From assembly GCF_001412655.1 (NCBI RefSeq), contig NZ_CP012996.1, forward strand, positions 1,550,001 to 1,614,000: 64,000 nucleotides of DNA, in the 5' to 3' direction. Below, one piece after another: positions 15,901 to 25,879 of the stretch. Below the pieces are notes generated by a model. The model saw only the letters and a program-made list of their open reading frames with translations. It searched no databases and had not been told where the DNA came from. Position 1 is the first letter of the stretch. Each line of letters begins with the position of its first letter. The position numbers and the translations under genes are program-made. The DNA comes from Pedobacter sp. PACM 27299. Its GTDB lineage: Bacteria; Bacteroidota; Bacteroidia; Sphingobacteriales; Sphingobacteriaceae.

Positions 15901-17427
15901 TTATAAAGTTTTAGGAGAATATACTTTGATTTGTCCATCGCCTTCACTGCTCACCAGCAGCAGGCTTTTTTTAGTCGGGCTATTTTTCGCGGCAATGAAA
16001 AGCACACCTTCAGGTGCATCTCCGGTTTTTAGCAATTGAAGAAAGACCGGCTTTGCAGGACTGCTCACATCATATACTGCCACTGCATCCGCTCTTTCCA
16101 TCCCCACAAAAGCGATTTTCTTGCTGCCCATACTGCCAATTGCAATGCCTTCTGGTTCTACACTTTTATCGTCACTTCTGGTCTCGTCATAAAAGCCTGC
16201 TGCGATGGTTTTTACATCCAGTTCATTTTTACTATCGTATACCTGCATTCCGGTATTGCCATTCCATGCGCTGAAAGAACGGGCCCCAAAAGAATACAGT
16301 TCGTCATAATCGCCATCTCCATCTGTATCACCTAAAGTGGTCGTGATATTTAACCTGCCCAGCTGCTCATCTTTTTTCAGCAAACTTGCATTAGGAAAGG
16401 CTGTCGGGTCTAAAACAATGCTTTTGTCTTTGATCCGCTGTAGCTCAGAAAAGCCGCCATATTCTCTGGCATCGCCTTCATTAGCCGTAAACAGATAAGG
16501 GATACCTCCAGATTCTACCAGGCCAATGGCATCAGGAAGGTACATGCCTTTCACTTTCCATTTTCCCAAAATGGTCGCATTGTCTTTATCACTGGGATCA
16601 ATTTCATTGCCATCCAGGTTATAATCTTTAAAACCTAAAGGGAAAATATCGGTAATCGTTTTGCTGTCAATATTAATTTTGGCGATCGCATTGTTTTCCT
16701 GTAAGGTCACCCAGGCTGTTTTTGAATCCTCAGAAACAGTGATGTATTCCGGTTCAATCCCTTTCAGGAAGTCATTTCCAGGTCCAAATACACGGAAACC
16801 TTTACTCATCAATGCAGCCTTCTGACCGGTAAAAGCGGAGAAATCAATGGTGTTTACGGCATAATTATTAGCCACCGAGATAATTGAAACCGTCCCTGCG
16901 GGATCAACAGTATACGCATCATTAGGTTCTCCTTCATTGGCAGATAAAATGTATTTGCCATCGGGACTGAAGGTGACCATATCCGGTAAAGCACCTACGC
17001 TGACTACTTTGATCTCGGAATAGTCGCTGGTTTTAAAAACCACTACTTTTCCGTTTTCCTGTTTATTGGTAGATTCTATCGCGGCAGCAAGTTTTCCGTC
17101 ATGGACACTCACACTGTTCACCAATCCACCATAAGGGGCCACAGGAATGCTGCCAATGCTTTTCATGGCGGCAGGATCTTTAAAATCGATCACTTCAATT
17201 CTATTATTGCCCTCGGTATTGTTGACTACAAATAAGCGATTGGTACTCGGATCGAAAGCCGTAATTTCTGCAGCTCCTGCTCCTCCGACGGTATAACTAC
17301 CGATTTCAGCAAAAGTACCTGCATCTTCATTGACGATCACTTCTGGGATTTCCTCGGTCGGGGTACCCGCTTTTTTACAGCCCAGGGCCGCAATTAATAG
17401 TAAACCAAATAGTAAGTTTTTATTCAT
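15901..17427 (-). CDS. Choice-of-anchor I family beta-propeller lipoprotein
   Basis: 508 residues. The ATG at 17427 gives a proper lipoprotein signal (MNKNLLFGLLLIAALGC, Cys17); an upstream in-frame start at 17457 would only lengthen the N-region. The mature protein is a repetitive beta-propeller with the family's hallmark phrases VVNNTEGNNRIEVIDF, LPDMVTFSPDGKYILSANEGEPN and GARSFSAWNG. These propellers are found at the surface of many bacteria, sometimes fused to phosphatase or nuclease domains; no catalytic site is known for the propeller alone. The aspartate-rich loop DTDGDGDYD may bind calcium. Monocistronic. Confidence 0.92.
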   Translation of the reverse strand: MNKNLLFGLLLIAALGCKKAGTPTEEIPEVIVNEDAGTFAEIGSYTVGGAGAAEITAFDPSTNRLFVVNNTEGNNRIEVIDFKDPAAMKSIGSIPVAPYGGLVNSVSVHDGKLAAAIESTNKQENGKVVVFKTSDYSEIKVVSVGALPDMVTFSPDGKYILSANEGEPNDAYTVDPAGTVSIISVANNYAVNTIDFSAFTGQKAALMSKGFRVFGPGNDFLKGIEPEYITVSEDSKTAWVTLQENNAIAKINIDSKTITDIFPLGFKDYNLDGNEIDPSDKDNATILGKWKVKGMYLPDAIGLVESGGIPYLFTANEGDAREYGGFSELQRIKDKSIVLDPTAFPNASLLKKDEQLGRLNITTTLGDTDGDGDYDELYSFGARSFSAWNGNTGMQVYDSKNELDVKTIAAGFYDETRSDDKSVEPEGIAIGSMGSKKIAFVGMERADAVAVYDVSSPAKPVFLQLLKTGDAPEGVLFIAAKNSPTKKSLLLVSSEGDGQIKVYSPKTL

Positions 17428-17641
17428 ATCAAGCGTTTTAGGGATAGATTTCCTCAAAGGTATCTGCTGGATATAAGCAATCGTTAAGTTTTACGTTATG
17501 ATATTGTTAACCGTTTCGCCTCGTAATACTCTGTTTTTGAGTAGAATTTTTAAAACTTAATCTCCCGGTTTTGCGTTATCAAAATAATTTAAAAGCTTTC
17601 TGTTCATTTAATGGTAAATCCTTGACTAAATTTTGATATAT

Positions 17642-19573
17642 ATGAACAATGCGCTTACTAGTGATTCTGGCGATTTCTACACAGGGACAGATTTTCAAAA
17701 CTTCTTTAAAGTATCTTCACAGTCGGTGGTTTTCAAAGCAAATGCTCCTGATTTTACCATTTTAGCGGTAAGCGATCAATTTGTAGACATTGTTTTAAAA
17801 CCCCGTAAAGCACTATTAGGCCAAAAATTCTTTGATGTTTTTCCGGCGAAGGCAAAAAATAATTACAGCAGAGTGCTGGCTTTTAAAGCCTTGGAAAAGA
17901 TGCTGCTGGTTAAGAAAAGAGTAGATCTTCCGATTTATATATATGATGTGTATTCCAGTGAAACCGGTAAAATGGAGCCTTTATACTGGTCGAACTCCAA
18001 TCAGCCGGTACTGGATGTGGATGGTAATGTAGCTTACATCATCAATACAACAGCCAATGTGACGGCACAAGTCATGTTGAAAGAAATGGCAAGCAGCTCA
18101 GCAGAAAAACTGCTGGAAGAACAGCAGGAGCGGTTACATAAGATGTTTATGAAAGCGCCGATTGGTATGGCACTTTATGCGAAAGATCATTTTGTGATAG
18201 AATATGCCAATGAGGCAATTTGTAAGATGTGGGGAAAAGGAGGGCCTTTAGAGGTGATGGGGCAGTCTGTTTTTGAGCTGCTGCCTTCTATGCTGGATTT
18301 CGGTTACCGGGAAATTTTTGAACGCGTCATTTCCAATGCGGAGTCTTATCAGGGCAGGGAATCGCCAGTCAAATTTGAGCGTGATGGCGTATTGGAGACT
18401 TTCTATTTTGACCTGAACCTGGAACCGGTTTTTGGGAAAGGACAGGAAGTCACCGGTTTGTTATCCGTGGTCAATAATGTGACAGGAAAGGTACTTGCCA
18501 GGAAAACAATTGAAAACGCGGAAGAGCGACTTCGTCTGGCTTCAGAAGCCACGGGGATTGCGAGCTGGGACCTTGATCTCCAAACCAAAGAGATCATTTA
18601 TTCACCAAGTCTGGCGGATTTATTTGGGATGCCTGGGAAAACTGATCTCAGCTTCACTGAGCTCAGGGCAATCATTCATCCTGAGGATAAAATGATTGTG
18701 GAACAAGCTTTTGAAAATGCATTGCTTTCCGGAAAATATAATTATCAGGCTAGAATAGCCAGGCCTGATCAAATTATTTATTGGATTAAAGTAATCGGAA
18801 AGGTGATTTTTAATGACCAGGGGACGCCGGTAAGGATGTTAGGTACAGTAATGGACATTACGGAAAGCAAACAGGAAGAATTGCAGAAAAACGACTTTAT
18901 TGCGATTGCCAGTCATGAGCTCAAAACACCTTTAACCTCTTTAAAAGCGTATGCACAATTGCTGAAATCCAGTAAGGCTGCTACCGACCCCGGATTTGTA
19001 AAAAGTGTAGGAGTGAGAATTGAAGGGCAGATCAATAAAATGACTAAACTGGTCTATAGCTTCCTGGACTTATCAAAAATTGAAACCAATAAGACCGAGC
19101 TGACAAAAGAACTGTTCGATGTCAATGAACTGATTAAAGAAGTGATCAACGATTACTTATTCCAGGAAAAAAACCATCCCATTGTATTTGATGCAGTAGC
19201 ACTGCCCATGATTTATGCCGATAAACATAAAATAACACAAGTGATTGATAATCTGATCAGTAATGCCATCAAATATTCGCCGAAAGGGGGGGAGGTCATC
19301 GTGAATGCAGCACTGCAAAATGAAGAGGTGCTGGTTTCCGTGGAAGACCATGGGATTGGAATCGACAACAATCACCTGCATAAAATCTTTGACCGATTCT
19401 ATAGGATTGATGATTTACAAGTGAAAAATGCCTCAGGTTTTGGGATTGGATTGTACCTCTGCGCCGATATTATAGCAAGGCATCATGGAGAAATCGGACT
19501 GGAAAGTGAGCCTGGCAAAGGAAGTAGGTTTTTTTTCACCTTGCCAGTTGATGCTCCTTCAAAAATCCAATAG
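17642..19573 (+). CDS. PAS-domain sensor histidine kinase
   Basis: 643 residues from ATG 17642 (a TTG at 17633 is less likely). No membrane segments, so a soluble sensor. Three PAS-type domains (about 15-140, 165-285 and 290-415, the last ending VMDITESK) precede HisKA with the phospho-accepting histidine in IASHELKTPLTSL (H425) and a complete HATPase: N box DNLISNAIKYSP, G1 VEDHGIGID, F box IFDRFYRID and G2 GFGIGLYL. It is thus competent for autophosphorylation, in contrast with the PAS protein at 11413. No response regulator is adjacent, so the partner is unknown. Confidence 0.95.
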   Translation: MNNALTSDSGDFYTGTDFQNFFKVSSQSVVFKANAPDFTILAVSDQFVDIVLKPRKALLGQKFFDVFPAKAKNNYSRVLAFKALEKMLLVKKRVDLPIYIYDVYSSETGKMEPLYWSNSNQPVLDVDGNVAYIINTTANVTAQVMLKEMASSSAEKLLEEQQERLHKMFMKAPIGMALYAKDHFVIEYANEAICKMWGKGGPLEVMGQSVFELLPSMLDFGYREIFERVISNAESYQGRESPVKFERDGVLETFYFDLNLEPVFGKGQEVTGLLSVVNNVTGKVLARKTIENAEERLRLASEATGIASWDLDLQTKEIIYSPSLADLFGMPGKTDLSFTELRAIIHPEDKMIVEQAFENALLSGKYNYQARIARPDQIIYWIKVIGKVIFNDQGTPVRMLGTVMDITESKQEELQKNDFIAIASHELKTPLTSLKAYAQLLKSSKAATDPGFVKSVGVRIEGQINKMTKLVYSFLDLSKIETNKTELTKELFDVNELIKEVINDYLFQEKNHPIVFDAVALPMIYADKHKITQVIDNLISNAIKYSPKGGEVIVNAALQNEEVLVSVEDHGIGIDNNHLHKIFDRFYRIDDLQVKNASGFGIGLYLCADIIARHHGEIGLESEPGKGSRFFFTLPVDAPSKIQ

Positions 19574-19580
19574 CAATAGG

Positions 19581-20164
19581 TTATGCCATTACAAAAACAG
19601 TCATGTTTTTTGGACCATGGGCACCAAGGACTAATGACTGCTCAATATCGGCAGTCTTTGAAGGACCGGCGATGAAAGCACCAAAACCATAATGGGAATT
19701 TGAAATTTGTTGATAAGCTTCCTGCATATTGGATAAAATATCTTTTTATGAACTAATACCACTAGCTGCTGACAAATAAAAGGGATCACCCGCTGTCCCA
19801 TAAGCGACTCCGTTACCCAAAGTGCTGCATTTTCTGCTACCCCAAAATGGGCTTTAATAATGGCCACATCTACGTCCTCATAACTAGGAGGAGGAAGGTC
19901 CTGCCAGTCTTTTTCAGTCAGTTCAGCCAACTCGGGAATAGTGGATATCACCCTTGGAAGGCCACTAAACTTTGTTTTAATCAAGCCAATCAGCTCCTCA
20001 TAGTCTTTAACAGGATACATCATTCCGCCAATTCCATCTAATACGCTGCCAAACATGGCCAGAGGATCAGGATACTGAGCCAAACCGGTTAAATCTGGAG
20101 GTAAAACGGTTAAAGCAGGCTGGTTTTCTTTAACGCATGCAAGGATCTGTGCTCTGCTACTCAT
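19581..20164 (-). pseudogene. lutC: lutC, lactate utilization protein C, interrupted by a -1 frameshift
   Basis: LutC is the small subunit of the LutABC L-lactate oxidation complex. The frame from ATG 20164 reads a normal LutC (IPELAELTEKDWQDL, GVAENAALWVTE) to VLVHKK, then goes out of register. The -1 frame immediately continues with DILSNMQEAYQQISNSHYGF, GPSKTADIEQSLVLGAHGP and a stop at 19581, the classic LutC ending. Together they give the expected length of about 194 residues. The shift is at an A5 run on the coding strand (19743-19747): six As would restore the frame. A sequencing error, a real mutation, or slippage at AAA-AAG are all possible. It overlaps the lutB stop by 8 nt. Confidence 0.9.
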
Positions 20165-21533
20165 TGTTGTTCTTTTTATACCATTCACGAAAAGACTGTT
20201 GGGGAGGCGCCGGCATATCACGCTGCGTATACCAGGCATTTAACTTATTATTCACTAGAAAAGGCATATTTTTCATCACCCAACGGCCCGATTTTCCAGC
20301 ATTTCTATATATGTAAGGATGGGAAAGGGTAAATTCCATCGCCTTCATGGCTATGGTCTTTTTAGGATCTGCATAGCCTTCCTTTACAATGACTTGCCTC
20401 CATTTGTAAAGCTGTTCATGAATGTTGATTTTCACCGGGCATACATTGGTGCAGGAACCGCATAAGGTAGATGCGAAAGGTAAGTCTGCATATTGTTTCA
20501 TGTTCAGGTTAGGCGCTAAAATCGCACCTATTGGGCCAGCAATGGCAGTATGGTAACTATGGCCGCCACTTCTGCGGTATACCGGACAAGTATTCATACA
20601 GGCACCACAGCGGATACATTTTAGGGAGTTGCGAAAATCTGCTCTTCCCAGCTGCTGGGTACGTCCGTTATCTACTAGGATCAGGTGCATTTCCTGTCCT
20701 TTTCTAGGCGTTCGGAAATGACTGGAATAAGTAGTAATCGGCTGGCCGGTAGCACTTCTGGCTAAAAGCCTTAAAAATACGCTTAGATTTGCCCTTTTTG
20801 GGATGATCTTTTCAATCCCCATACAGGCAATATGGACTTCAGAAAGATGTGCGCCCATATCGGCATTGCCTTCATTGGTACAGACTACAAATTCGCCGGT
20901 TTCAGCAATCGCGAAATTGACTCCGGTGATGGCCGCTCTTCTGGTCAGGAACTTCTCCCGAAGGTGTACCCTGGCTGCTGCGGTCAATAATTGCGGGTCG
21001 GAAGCGCCTTTAGGAGTTCCTAAATGTTCATGGAACAATTCCCCGATTTCTTCTTTTTTCTTGTGGATACAAGGCAGTACAATATGGCTTGGCGGTTCTT
21101 CGGCCAGCTGCACAATGCGCTCGCCAAGGTCGGTATCAATCACCTCCACTCCGTTTTGGTGTAAATATTCATTCAGATGGCATTCTTCAGTCAGCATAGA
21201 CTTACTTTTAACCATTCTGCTGATTTCTTTTGATTTTAATATAGAGAGGACAATTTGATTGTGCTCCGCAGCATCGGCAGCCCAATGTACGATCACACCG
21301 TTCTGCTGTGCATTGCTTTCGAATTCTGAAAGGTAATCGTGGAGATTGGACAATACATTGTCCTTAATCTGAGAAGCATTTTCTCTCAGCGCCTCCCATT
21401 CAGAAAGGGTATTTGCTGCTTTATCTCGCTTCGCACGTACGAACCATAAGGTCTCATCATGCCAGTCTACACGGGCTTCATCCTGATTGAAAATATCAGC
21501 TAATGCGGCGTGGTCCTTGTTTCCTTTAATCAT
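20157..21533 (-). CDS. lutB: Lactate utilization iron-sulfur protein LutB
   Basis: 458 residues, the iron-sulfur core subunit of LutABC, oxidising L-lactate to pyruvate. An N-terminal LUD domain (about 60-290, including EEPPSHIVLPCIHKKKEEIG) is followed by two cysteine clusters, CIRCGACMNTCPVYRRSGG and LCGSCTNVCPVKI, each able to bind a 4Fe-4S cluster, and a C-terminal helical region. Gene order lutA-lutB-lutC with a 29-nt gap after lutA and an 8-nt overlap into lutC is the standard operon. The nearest regulator is the LacI gene that starts divergently beyond lutA. Confidence 0.95.
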   Translation of the reverse strand: MIKGNKDHAALADIFNQDEARVDWHDETLWFVRAKRDKAANTLSEWEALRENASQIKDNVLSNLHDYLSEFESNAQQNGVIVHWAADAAEHNQIVLSILKSKEISRMVKSKSMLTEECHLNEYLHQNGVEVIDTDLGERIVQLAEEPPSHIVLPCIHKKKEEIGELFHEHLGTPKGASDPQLLTAAARVHLREKFLTRRAAITGVNFAIAETGEFVVCTNEGNADMGAHLSEVHIACMGIEKIIPKRANLSVFLRLLARSATGQPITTYSSHFRTPRKGQEMHLILVDNGRTQQLGRADFRNSLKCIRCGACMNTCPVYRRSGGHSYHTAIAGPIGAILAPNLNMKQYADLPFASTLCGSCTNVCPVKINIHEQLYKWRQVIVKEGYADPKKTIAMKAMEFTLSHPYIYRNAGKSGRWVMKNMPFLVNNKLNAWYTQRDMPAPPQQSFREWYKKNNNE

Positions 21534-21562
21534 TTCTTAAATCTGCGTTAAAATTTACCGGA

Positions 21563-22303
21563 TTATACTTCTTCTGCATTCAGAATTTCTGCAATGTGCA
21601 GCACTTTTACCTGGCTATTCTGGCGGCGTAAAATACCTTCCATGTGCATCAAACAAGACATGTCTGCTGCCGTGATGTACTGTGCGCCATGATTGAGGTG
21701 GTCTGCTACACGGTCTTTGCCCATTTTGACAGATACCGCTTCCTCTGCGACGCAGAAAGTTCCGCCAAATCCACAGCATTCGTCCGGGCGGCTTAATTCT
21801 ACCAGTTCCAGGTCTTTCACCATGTTTAACAATTGACGGGGTTTAGAAAACGGAGGAGCCACTAATTCTGTCATTTGAGACATCATCAAGCCCCTTTGTC
21901 CATGGCAGCTTTGATGCATGCCTACTTTGTACGGGAAACGTGCAGTTAGCTTTTCTACCTTTAAGATATCAGTCAGGAATTCCGTGAGCTCATATACTTT
22001 TTTACGTACACTGTTTGCTTTTTCCGCCTGTCCATCGCTATGTAAATGGTCTTTTATATGTAAAACGCAGCTCCCGGAAGGAGAAACGATATAGTCGAAC
22101 GCTGCAAAGTTATCAATGAAAAGTTCGTTGCAGCCAGTCGTCAGGTGTTCAAATCCTGAATTTGCCATCGGCTGTCCACAGCAGGTTTGCTGTAAAGGAT
22201 AACTGACTTTAACACCTAACTTTTGAAGGAGTTTTAAAGTGGCAATTGCTGCATTTGGGTAAAACTGGTCAATGTAGCAAGGAATGAAAAGGCCAACGGT
22301 CAT
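21563..22303 (-). CDS. lutA: Lactate utilization protein LutA, (Fe-S)-binding CCG protein
   Basis: 246 residues with two cysteine-rich CCG domains: QQTCCGQPMANSG (about 38-50) and RPDECCGFGGTFCV (about 174-187), as in LutA and glycolate oxidase iron-sulfur subunits. It opens with GLFIPCYIDQFYP, the usual first conserved block. First gene of lutABC. The 196-bp region upstream contains the LacI-type palindrome at 22423, shared with the divergent lacI gene, so lactate oxidation may be co-controlled with the glycan locus; lactate could arise from deoxy-sugar breakdown (inference). Confidence 0.95.
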   Translation of the reverse strand: MTVGLFIPCYIDQFYPNAAIATLKLLQKLGVKVSYPLQQTCCGQPMANSGFEHLTTGCNELFIDNFAAFDYIVSPSGSCVLHIKDHLHSDGQAEKANSVRKKVYELTEFLTDILKVEKLTARFPYKVGMHQSCHGQRGLMMSQMTELVAPPFSKPRQLLNMVKDLELVELSRPDECCGFGGTFCVAEEAVSVKMGKDRVADHLNHGAQYITAADMSCLMHMEGILRRQNSQVKVLHIAEILNAEEV

Positions 22304-22422
22304 AACAGAGAATTTAAGCTAAGAAAGCCGGAAGTTATCGCTTTTGATGGAATTTAGGGCACTATCGGTAATTACGCTTAATATATTGCCAAAATAACGG
22401 AGGAGAGCCACTTTCTGTAATT

Positions 22423-22438
22423 TTATGAAAACGTTTTC
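22423..22438. promoter_or_regulatory. LacI-type operator palindrome
   Basis: ATGAAAACGTTTTCAT is a perfect 16-bp palindrome with the central CG typical of LacI-family operators. It lies 62 bp before lacI and 120 bp before lutA on the other strand. A second, weaker inverted repeat, ACTGAA-AA-TTCAGT, is at 22479-22492 just before the lacI ATG. Confidence 0.75.
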
Positions 22439-22499
22439 ATTTTATGGAAGAAATGACTAGCTTGCCTGTGTTTAATTTACTGAAAATTCAGTTTTATAG

Positions 22500-23534
22500 A
22501 TGAATAAGGATAAAAAACCGCAGCAAAACACCATTCTTGACATCGCGGAAGCGTTGAAACTTTCTCCGGCAACGATTTCAAGGGCGCTGAATAATCACCC
22601 CTATGTAAAGGAGAAAACGAAAAGCGATGTATTAAAAATGGCGGCGCAGCTGGGTTATAGAAGGAACCAGATGGCTTCTGGATTAAGGAGCAATAAAACG
22701 CATACTGTTGGACTCATTGTTCCGCGGATCTCCATGTTTTTTCATGCCGAAGTGATCACTACCATTCAAAACGCATTGCATAAACACGGCTATAACCTGA
22801 TCATTTGCCAGTCTAACGACCTGCTCAGCATGGAGGAAGAACTCGCAGATATCCTGTATGCCTCCAGAGTGGATGCAATGATCGTTGCCTGTACATTACA
22901 AGCGACAGATTTTACTCATTTTGATAAGCTGGTGAACAGCGGAATTCCCGTGATTTTCTACGATCGAGTGCCCCTCAATTCCTATCCGGTAACCTATATT
23001 AAAGGAGATGATTTTCGCGGGGGATATCTGGCTACTTCTCATTTGATAGAAACGGGAAGTGAGCGTATTGCTCATATTTCCGGAAAATTAATTTCTAATC
23101 TTTACCAGGATCGTACCGCAGGTTTCTTCAAAGCAATGGAACAACATCAGCTGCCAGTGCGTGAAGAATGGGTTTTTCATCAGGAACTTACCCATGAGAA
23201 CGCTAAAGAAGCGATGGCGAAACTATTTTCAGGAGCGGTAGTTCCAGATGCTTTATTTACTGCAAATGATGTGACAGCCATTGCAGCGTTGGAATATGCG
23301 AAGGAAAATGGAATCCGCGTACCCCAGGACCTGAAAATTATCGGGTATTCAAATGATCCGAGAACCTCGATCATTACTCCGGCTTTATCCACGATAGAAC
23401 AGTATCCTGCCAAGGTAGGACAAAAAATAGTAGAAGTGTTGATCGATCAATTGAAAAATGGAGATCACCGATTAGAGCTGGAAAAAAAGCCTTACGTGAT
23501 TCCTGTGGATTTGATCAGAAGGATGTCTTCTTAA
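22500..23534 (+). CDS. LacI-family transcriptional regulator
   Basis: 344 residues. N-terminal LacI helix-turn-helix and hinge (ILDIAEALKLSPATISRAL, GYRRNQMASGLRS, about 12-66), then the periplasmic-binding-protein-like effector domain (HTVGLIVPRISMFF; DALFTANDVTAIAALEYA; SNDPRTSIITPALSTIEQ). It heads the uronate catabolic cluster GH88-kduI-DUF4861-kduD-sulfatase-GH20, starting 86 nt before GH88, and carries its own perfect operator upstream. By analogy with KdgR-like LacI regulators in uronate pathways, the inducer is probably a uronate intermediate such as KDG (inference). Confidence 0.95.
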   Translation: MNKDKKPQQNTILDIAEALKLSPATISRALNNHPYVKEKTKSDVLKMAAQLGYRRNQMASGLRSNKTHTVGLIVPRISMFFHAEVITTIQNALHKHGYNLIICQSNDLLSMEEELADILYASRVDAMIVACTLQATDFTHFDKLVNSGIPVIFYDRVPLNSYPVTYIKGDDFRGGYLATSHLIETGSERIAHISGKLISNLYQDRTAGFFKAMEQHQLPVREEWVFHQELTHENAKEAMAKLFSGAVVPDALFTANDVTAIAALEYAKENGIRVPQDLKIIGYSNDPRTSIITPALSTIEQYPAKVGQKIVEVLIDQLKNGDHRLELEKKPYVIPVDLIRRMSS

Positions 23535-23620
23535 TAAATAACAGATAAATAAATAGTAGTACGCCCAATAAAAGCAACCCAAATAAATTAAATATAAATT
23601 TTGAACCAAACCAGTAGATT

Positions 23621-24817
23621 ATGCGGAAGCTCGTAGTTTTTTTAAGTCTTTTAATGATGAACAGTATGGCGCTGTTCGCTCAAAATGCTCCGGCAAAAGA
23701 GGGAATGCGTCAATTAATTGATGATCAGTTTAAATTTGCCGATCAGCAGTATAAGGTGCTCAGCAAAAATGTTCCGGCAGATGTAATGCCTCAAACTTAC
23801 AATGCCGAAAAAAACAAGGTACAAACCAGTGATACCAAATGGTGGTGTAGTGGCTTTTATCCAGGTACTTTATTCTATATCTATGAGTATACCAAAGATC
23901 CTGAAATCCTTGCTGAAGCTACTGCCAGACTAGGTATTCTGGAAAAAGAAAAGCACTACACCGGAAACCATGACCTTGGTTTTATGATGTACTGCAGCTT
24001 TGGTAATGCTTACCGCATCACTAAAAACCCGAGTTACAAAGCAACGATAGACACTTCAGCGGCTTCCCTGACTACGAGATATCACCCTGGGGCAAAAGTA
24101 ATTCAGTCCTGGAATTCCAGCAAAAAATGGGGCGGACCAGTTATTATTGACAACATGATGAACCTGGAATTGTTAAGCTGGGTATCCGACCATGGTGGTG
24201 ATAAAAAATTCAAAGAAGTGGCGATTGCACATGCCAACACCACTTTAGAAAACCATTTCCGTCCGGATTTCAGCTCTTATCATGTGATAGATTATGACAT
24301 GAAAACAGGTAAAGTGATGCACAAGCAAACGGCACAAGGCGCTGCAGATTCTTCTGCATGGAGCAGAGGCCAGAGTTGGGGACTGTATGGATACACCATG
24401 ATGTACCGTTTTACTAAAGATAAACGCTATCTGGATCAAGCTAGAAATATTGCTAAATTCACTTTAAACCACCCTAATATGCCGAAAGACCTGGTTCCTT
24501 ACTGGGATTTTGATGCACCAGGTATTCCAAATACTTATCGTGATGCTTCTGCAGCAGCTGTAAATGCTTCTGCATTATTAGAGCTGGCACAGTATGTTAA
24601 TAAAAAAGAACGCAAAACTTATTTGGATGCCGCAGAGAAAATGATCCGTTCCCTGGCCTCTGATACGTATCGTGCGAAATTAGGAGAGAATGGTGGTTTT
24701 CTTTTGATGCATAGCGTAGGTTCTATTCCGCATAAAACGGAAATTGATGTGCCTTTAACGTATGCAGATTATTACTTTCTGGAAGCGTTACACCGCTATA
24801 AAAATTGGTACTTGTAG
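23621..24817 (+). CDS. Unsaturated glucuronyl hydrolase, GH88
   Basis: 398 residues, secreted to the periplasm (signal peptide MRKLVVFLSLLMMNSMALFA, then QN). The protein is an alpha6/alpha6 barrel. The two conserved acidic residues of GH88 are visible: HDLGFM (D118) and the catalytic VIIDNMMNLELL (D177), by alignment to the Bacillus enzyme's D88 and D149. GH88 enzymes hydrate the double bond of 4,5-unsaturated uronate at the non-reducing end of lyase products, releasing the uronate that KduI and KduD then process; those genes follow directly. Substrates include chondroitin, heparin and hyaluronan disaccharides or gellan and xanthan fragments; the sulfatases and GH20 beside it favour a sulfated glycosaminoglycan. 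Confidence 0.95.
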   Translation: MRKLVVFLSLLMMNSMALFAQNAPAKEGMRQLIDDQFKFADQQYKVLSKNVPADVMPQTYNAEKNKVQTSDTKWWCSGFYPGTLFYIYEYTKDPEILAEATARLGILEKEKHYTGNHDLGFMMYCSFGNAYRITKNPSYKATIDTSAASLTTRYHPGAKVIQSWNSSKKWGGPVIIDNMMNLELLSWVSDHGGDKKFKEVAIAHANTTLENHFRPDFSSYHVIDYDMKTGKVMHKQTAQGAADSSAWSRGQSWGLYGYTMMYRFTKDKRYLDQARNIAKFTLNHPNMPKDLVPYWDFDAPGIPNTYRDASAAAVNASALLELAQYVNKKERKTYLDAAEKMIRSLASDTYRAKLGENGGFLLMHSVGSIPHKTEIDVPLTYADYYFLEALHRYKNWYL

Positions 24818-24972
24818 GCAATACTGTTAATTAAATAGTCCAATGATCAGTTAAAAAAAGACGTGATCCTACTGAAAAGGGAGCACACATTAAATATTAA
24901 AATACAGAATGACCATAATACTTGTCTGAAATTGAAACAGGCAATAGCAAACAGATGATTAAAAAGAATACA

Positions 24973-25815
24973 ATGGAAACATATTTTGACAGCAGGTTCG
25001 CGCTGAGCCCAAAGGAAGGAAAACAATTAGATACTCAAGGATTACGTGATAATTTCCTGATGGAAAAGCTTTTTGAAGCAGATGCCATTCATTTAACCTT
25101 ATCTCATTTCGACAGGTATATTGCCGGTGGTGTAATGCCCGTAAAAGAAACGGTTCTTTTGTCCAACCCAGAAAATCTAAAAGCCAATTATTTCCTGGAA
25201 AGAAGAGAGCTGGGCATCATCAACGTAGGTGGTAAGGGCAGTATAGTTGCCGACGGCACTACTTACGAATTGGAGTATAAAGAAGCTTTGTACCTGGGAA
25301 AAGGTACAAAAGAAGTGAGTTTCTCTTCTGCTGATGCAAATGCACCAGCTAAATTTTACATCAATTCTGCACCAGCACACCATACTTACCCTTCCAAGAA
25401 AGTTTCTAAAGCGGAAGCAGAAGTGGTAGAATTGGGTTCTCCGGCAACAGCCAACCACAGGGTGATCAATAAACTGATCGTAAACAGTGTATTGCCTACT
25501 TGTCAGCTGCAAATGGGCATGACAGAATTGAAAAGTGGCAGTGTTTGGAATACCATGCCAGCACATACCCACGACCGTAGGATGGAAGTTTACTTCTATT
25601 TTGAAGTGCCGGAAGGACAAAGTGTGTGTCATTTCATGGGCCAGCCTCAGGAAACCAGACATATATGGATGCAGAATGAACAAGCCGTTATTTCACCAAA
25701 CTGGTCAGTGCATTCCGGAGCAGGAACGAGCAATTATACCTTCATCTGGGGAATGGCAGGTGAAAACCTGGATTATGGCGATATGGACCATTGCGCCATT
25801 ACTGAATTGAGATAA
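24973..25815 (+). CDS. kduI: 5-dehydro-4-deoxy-D-glucuronate isomerase
   Basis: 280 residues, the usual KduI length. It isomerises 4-deoxy-L-threo-5-hexosulose uronate to 3-deoxy-D-glycero-2,5-hexodiulosonate in the cytoplasm. The cupin metal site is visible in [15 protein letters not shown] (two His and Glu) and near the C-terminus [15 protein letters not shown] 24973 ([16 protein letters not shown]) matches family starts; in-frame ATG 24955 and TTG 24922 would add residues with no counterpart. It follows GH88 and precedes DUF4861 and kduD in one evident operon. Confidence 0.95.
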   Translation: METYFDSRFALSPKEGKQLDTQGLRDNFLMEKLFEADAIHLTLSHFDRYIAGGVMPVKETVLLSNPENLKANYFLERRELGIINVGGKGSIVADGTTYELEYKEALYLGKGTKEVSFSSADANAPAKFYINSAPAHHTYPSKKVSKAEAEVVELGSPATANHRVINKLIVNSVLPTCQLQMGMTELKSGSVWNTMPAHTHDRRMEVYFYFEVPEGQSVCHFMGQPQETRHIWMQNEQAVISPNWSVHSGAGTSNYTFIWGMAGENLDYGDMDHCAITELR

Positions 25816-25830
25816 AAGAAAAACCAAAAG

Positions 25831-25860
25831 AACAGGCTGTGCTTAAATCCACAGCCTGTT
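25831..25860 (+). other. Intra-operon hairpin between kduI and DUF4861
   Basis: A perfect 11-bp stem (AACAGGCTGTG / CACAGCCTGTT, 8-nt loop) without a following T run. It is more likely an mRNA-stability or partial-termination element that sets different expression of the flanking genes than a full terminator. Confidence 0.55.
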
Positions 25861-25879
25861 TCTATAAACTGTATGAAAC

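Noticed and set aside
17633..17641. TTG start for the histidine kinase
   Set aside because: It adds only MIY before a normal ATG with no support.
20803..21258. Long plus-strand frame opposite lutB (and similar antisense frames elsewhere)
   Set aside because: Mirror of a well-defined conserved gene in codon-complement register; no start context or family pattern.
24922..24972. Upstream TTG/ATG starts for kduI
   Set aside because: The extra residues have no counterpart in KduI proteins; ATG 24973 gives the normal length.
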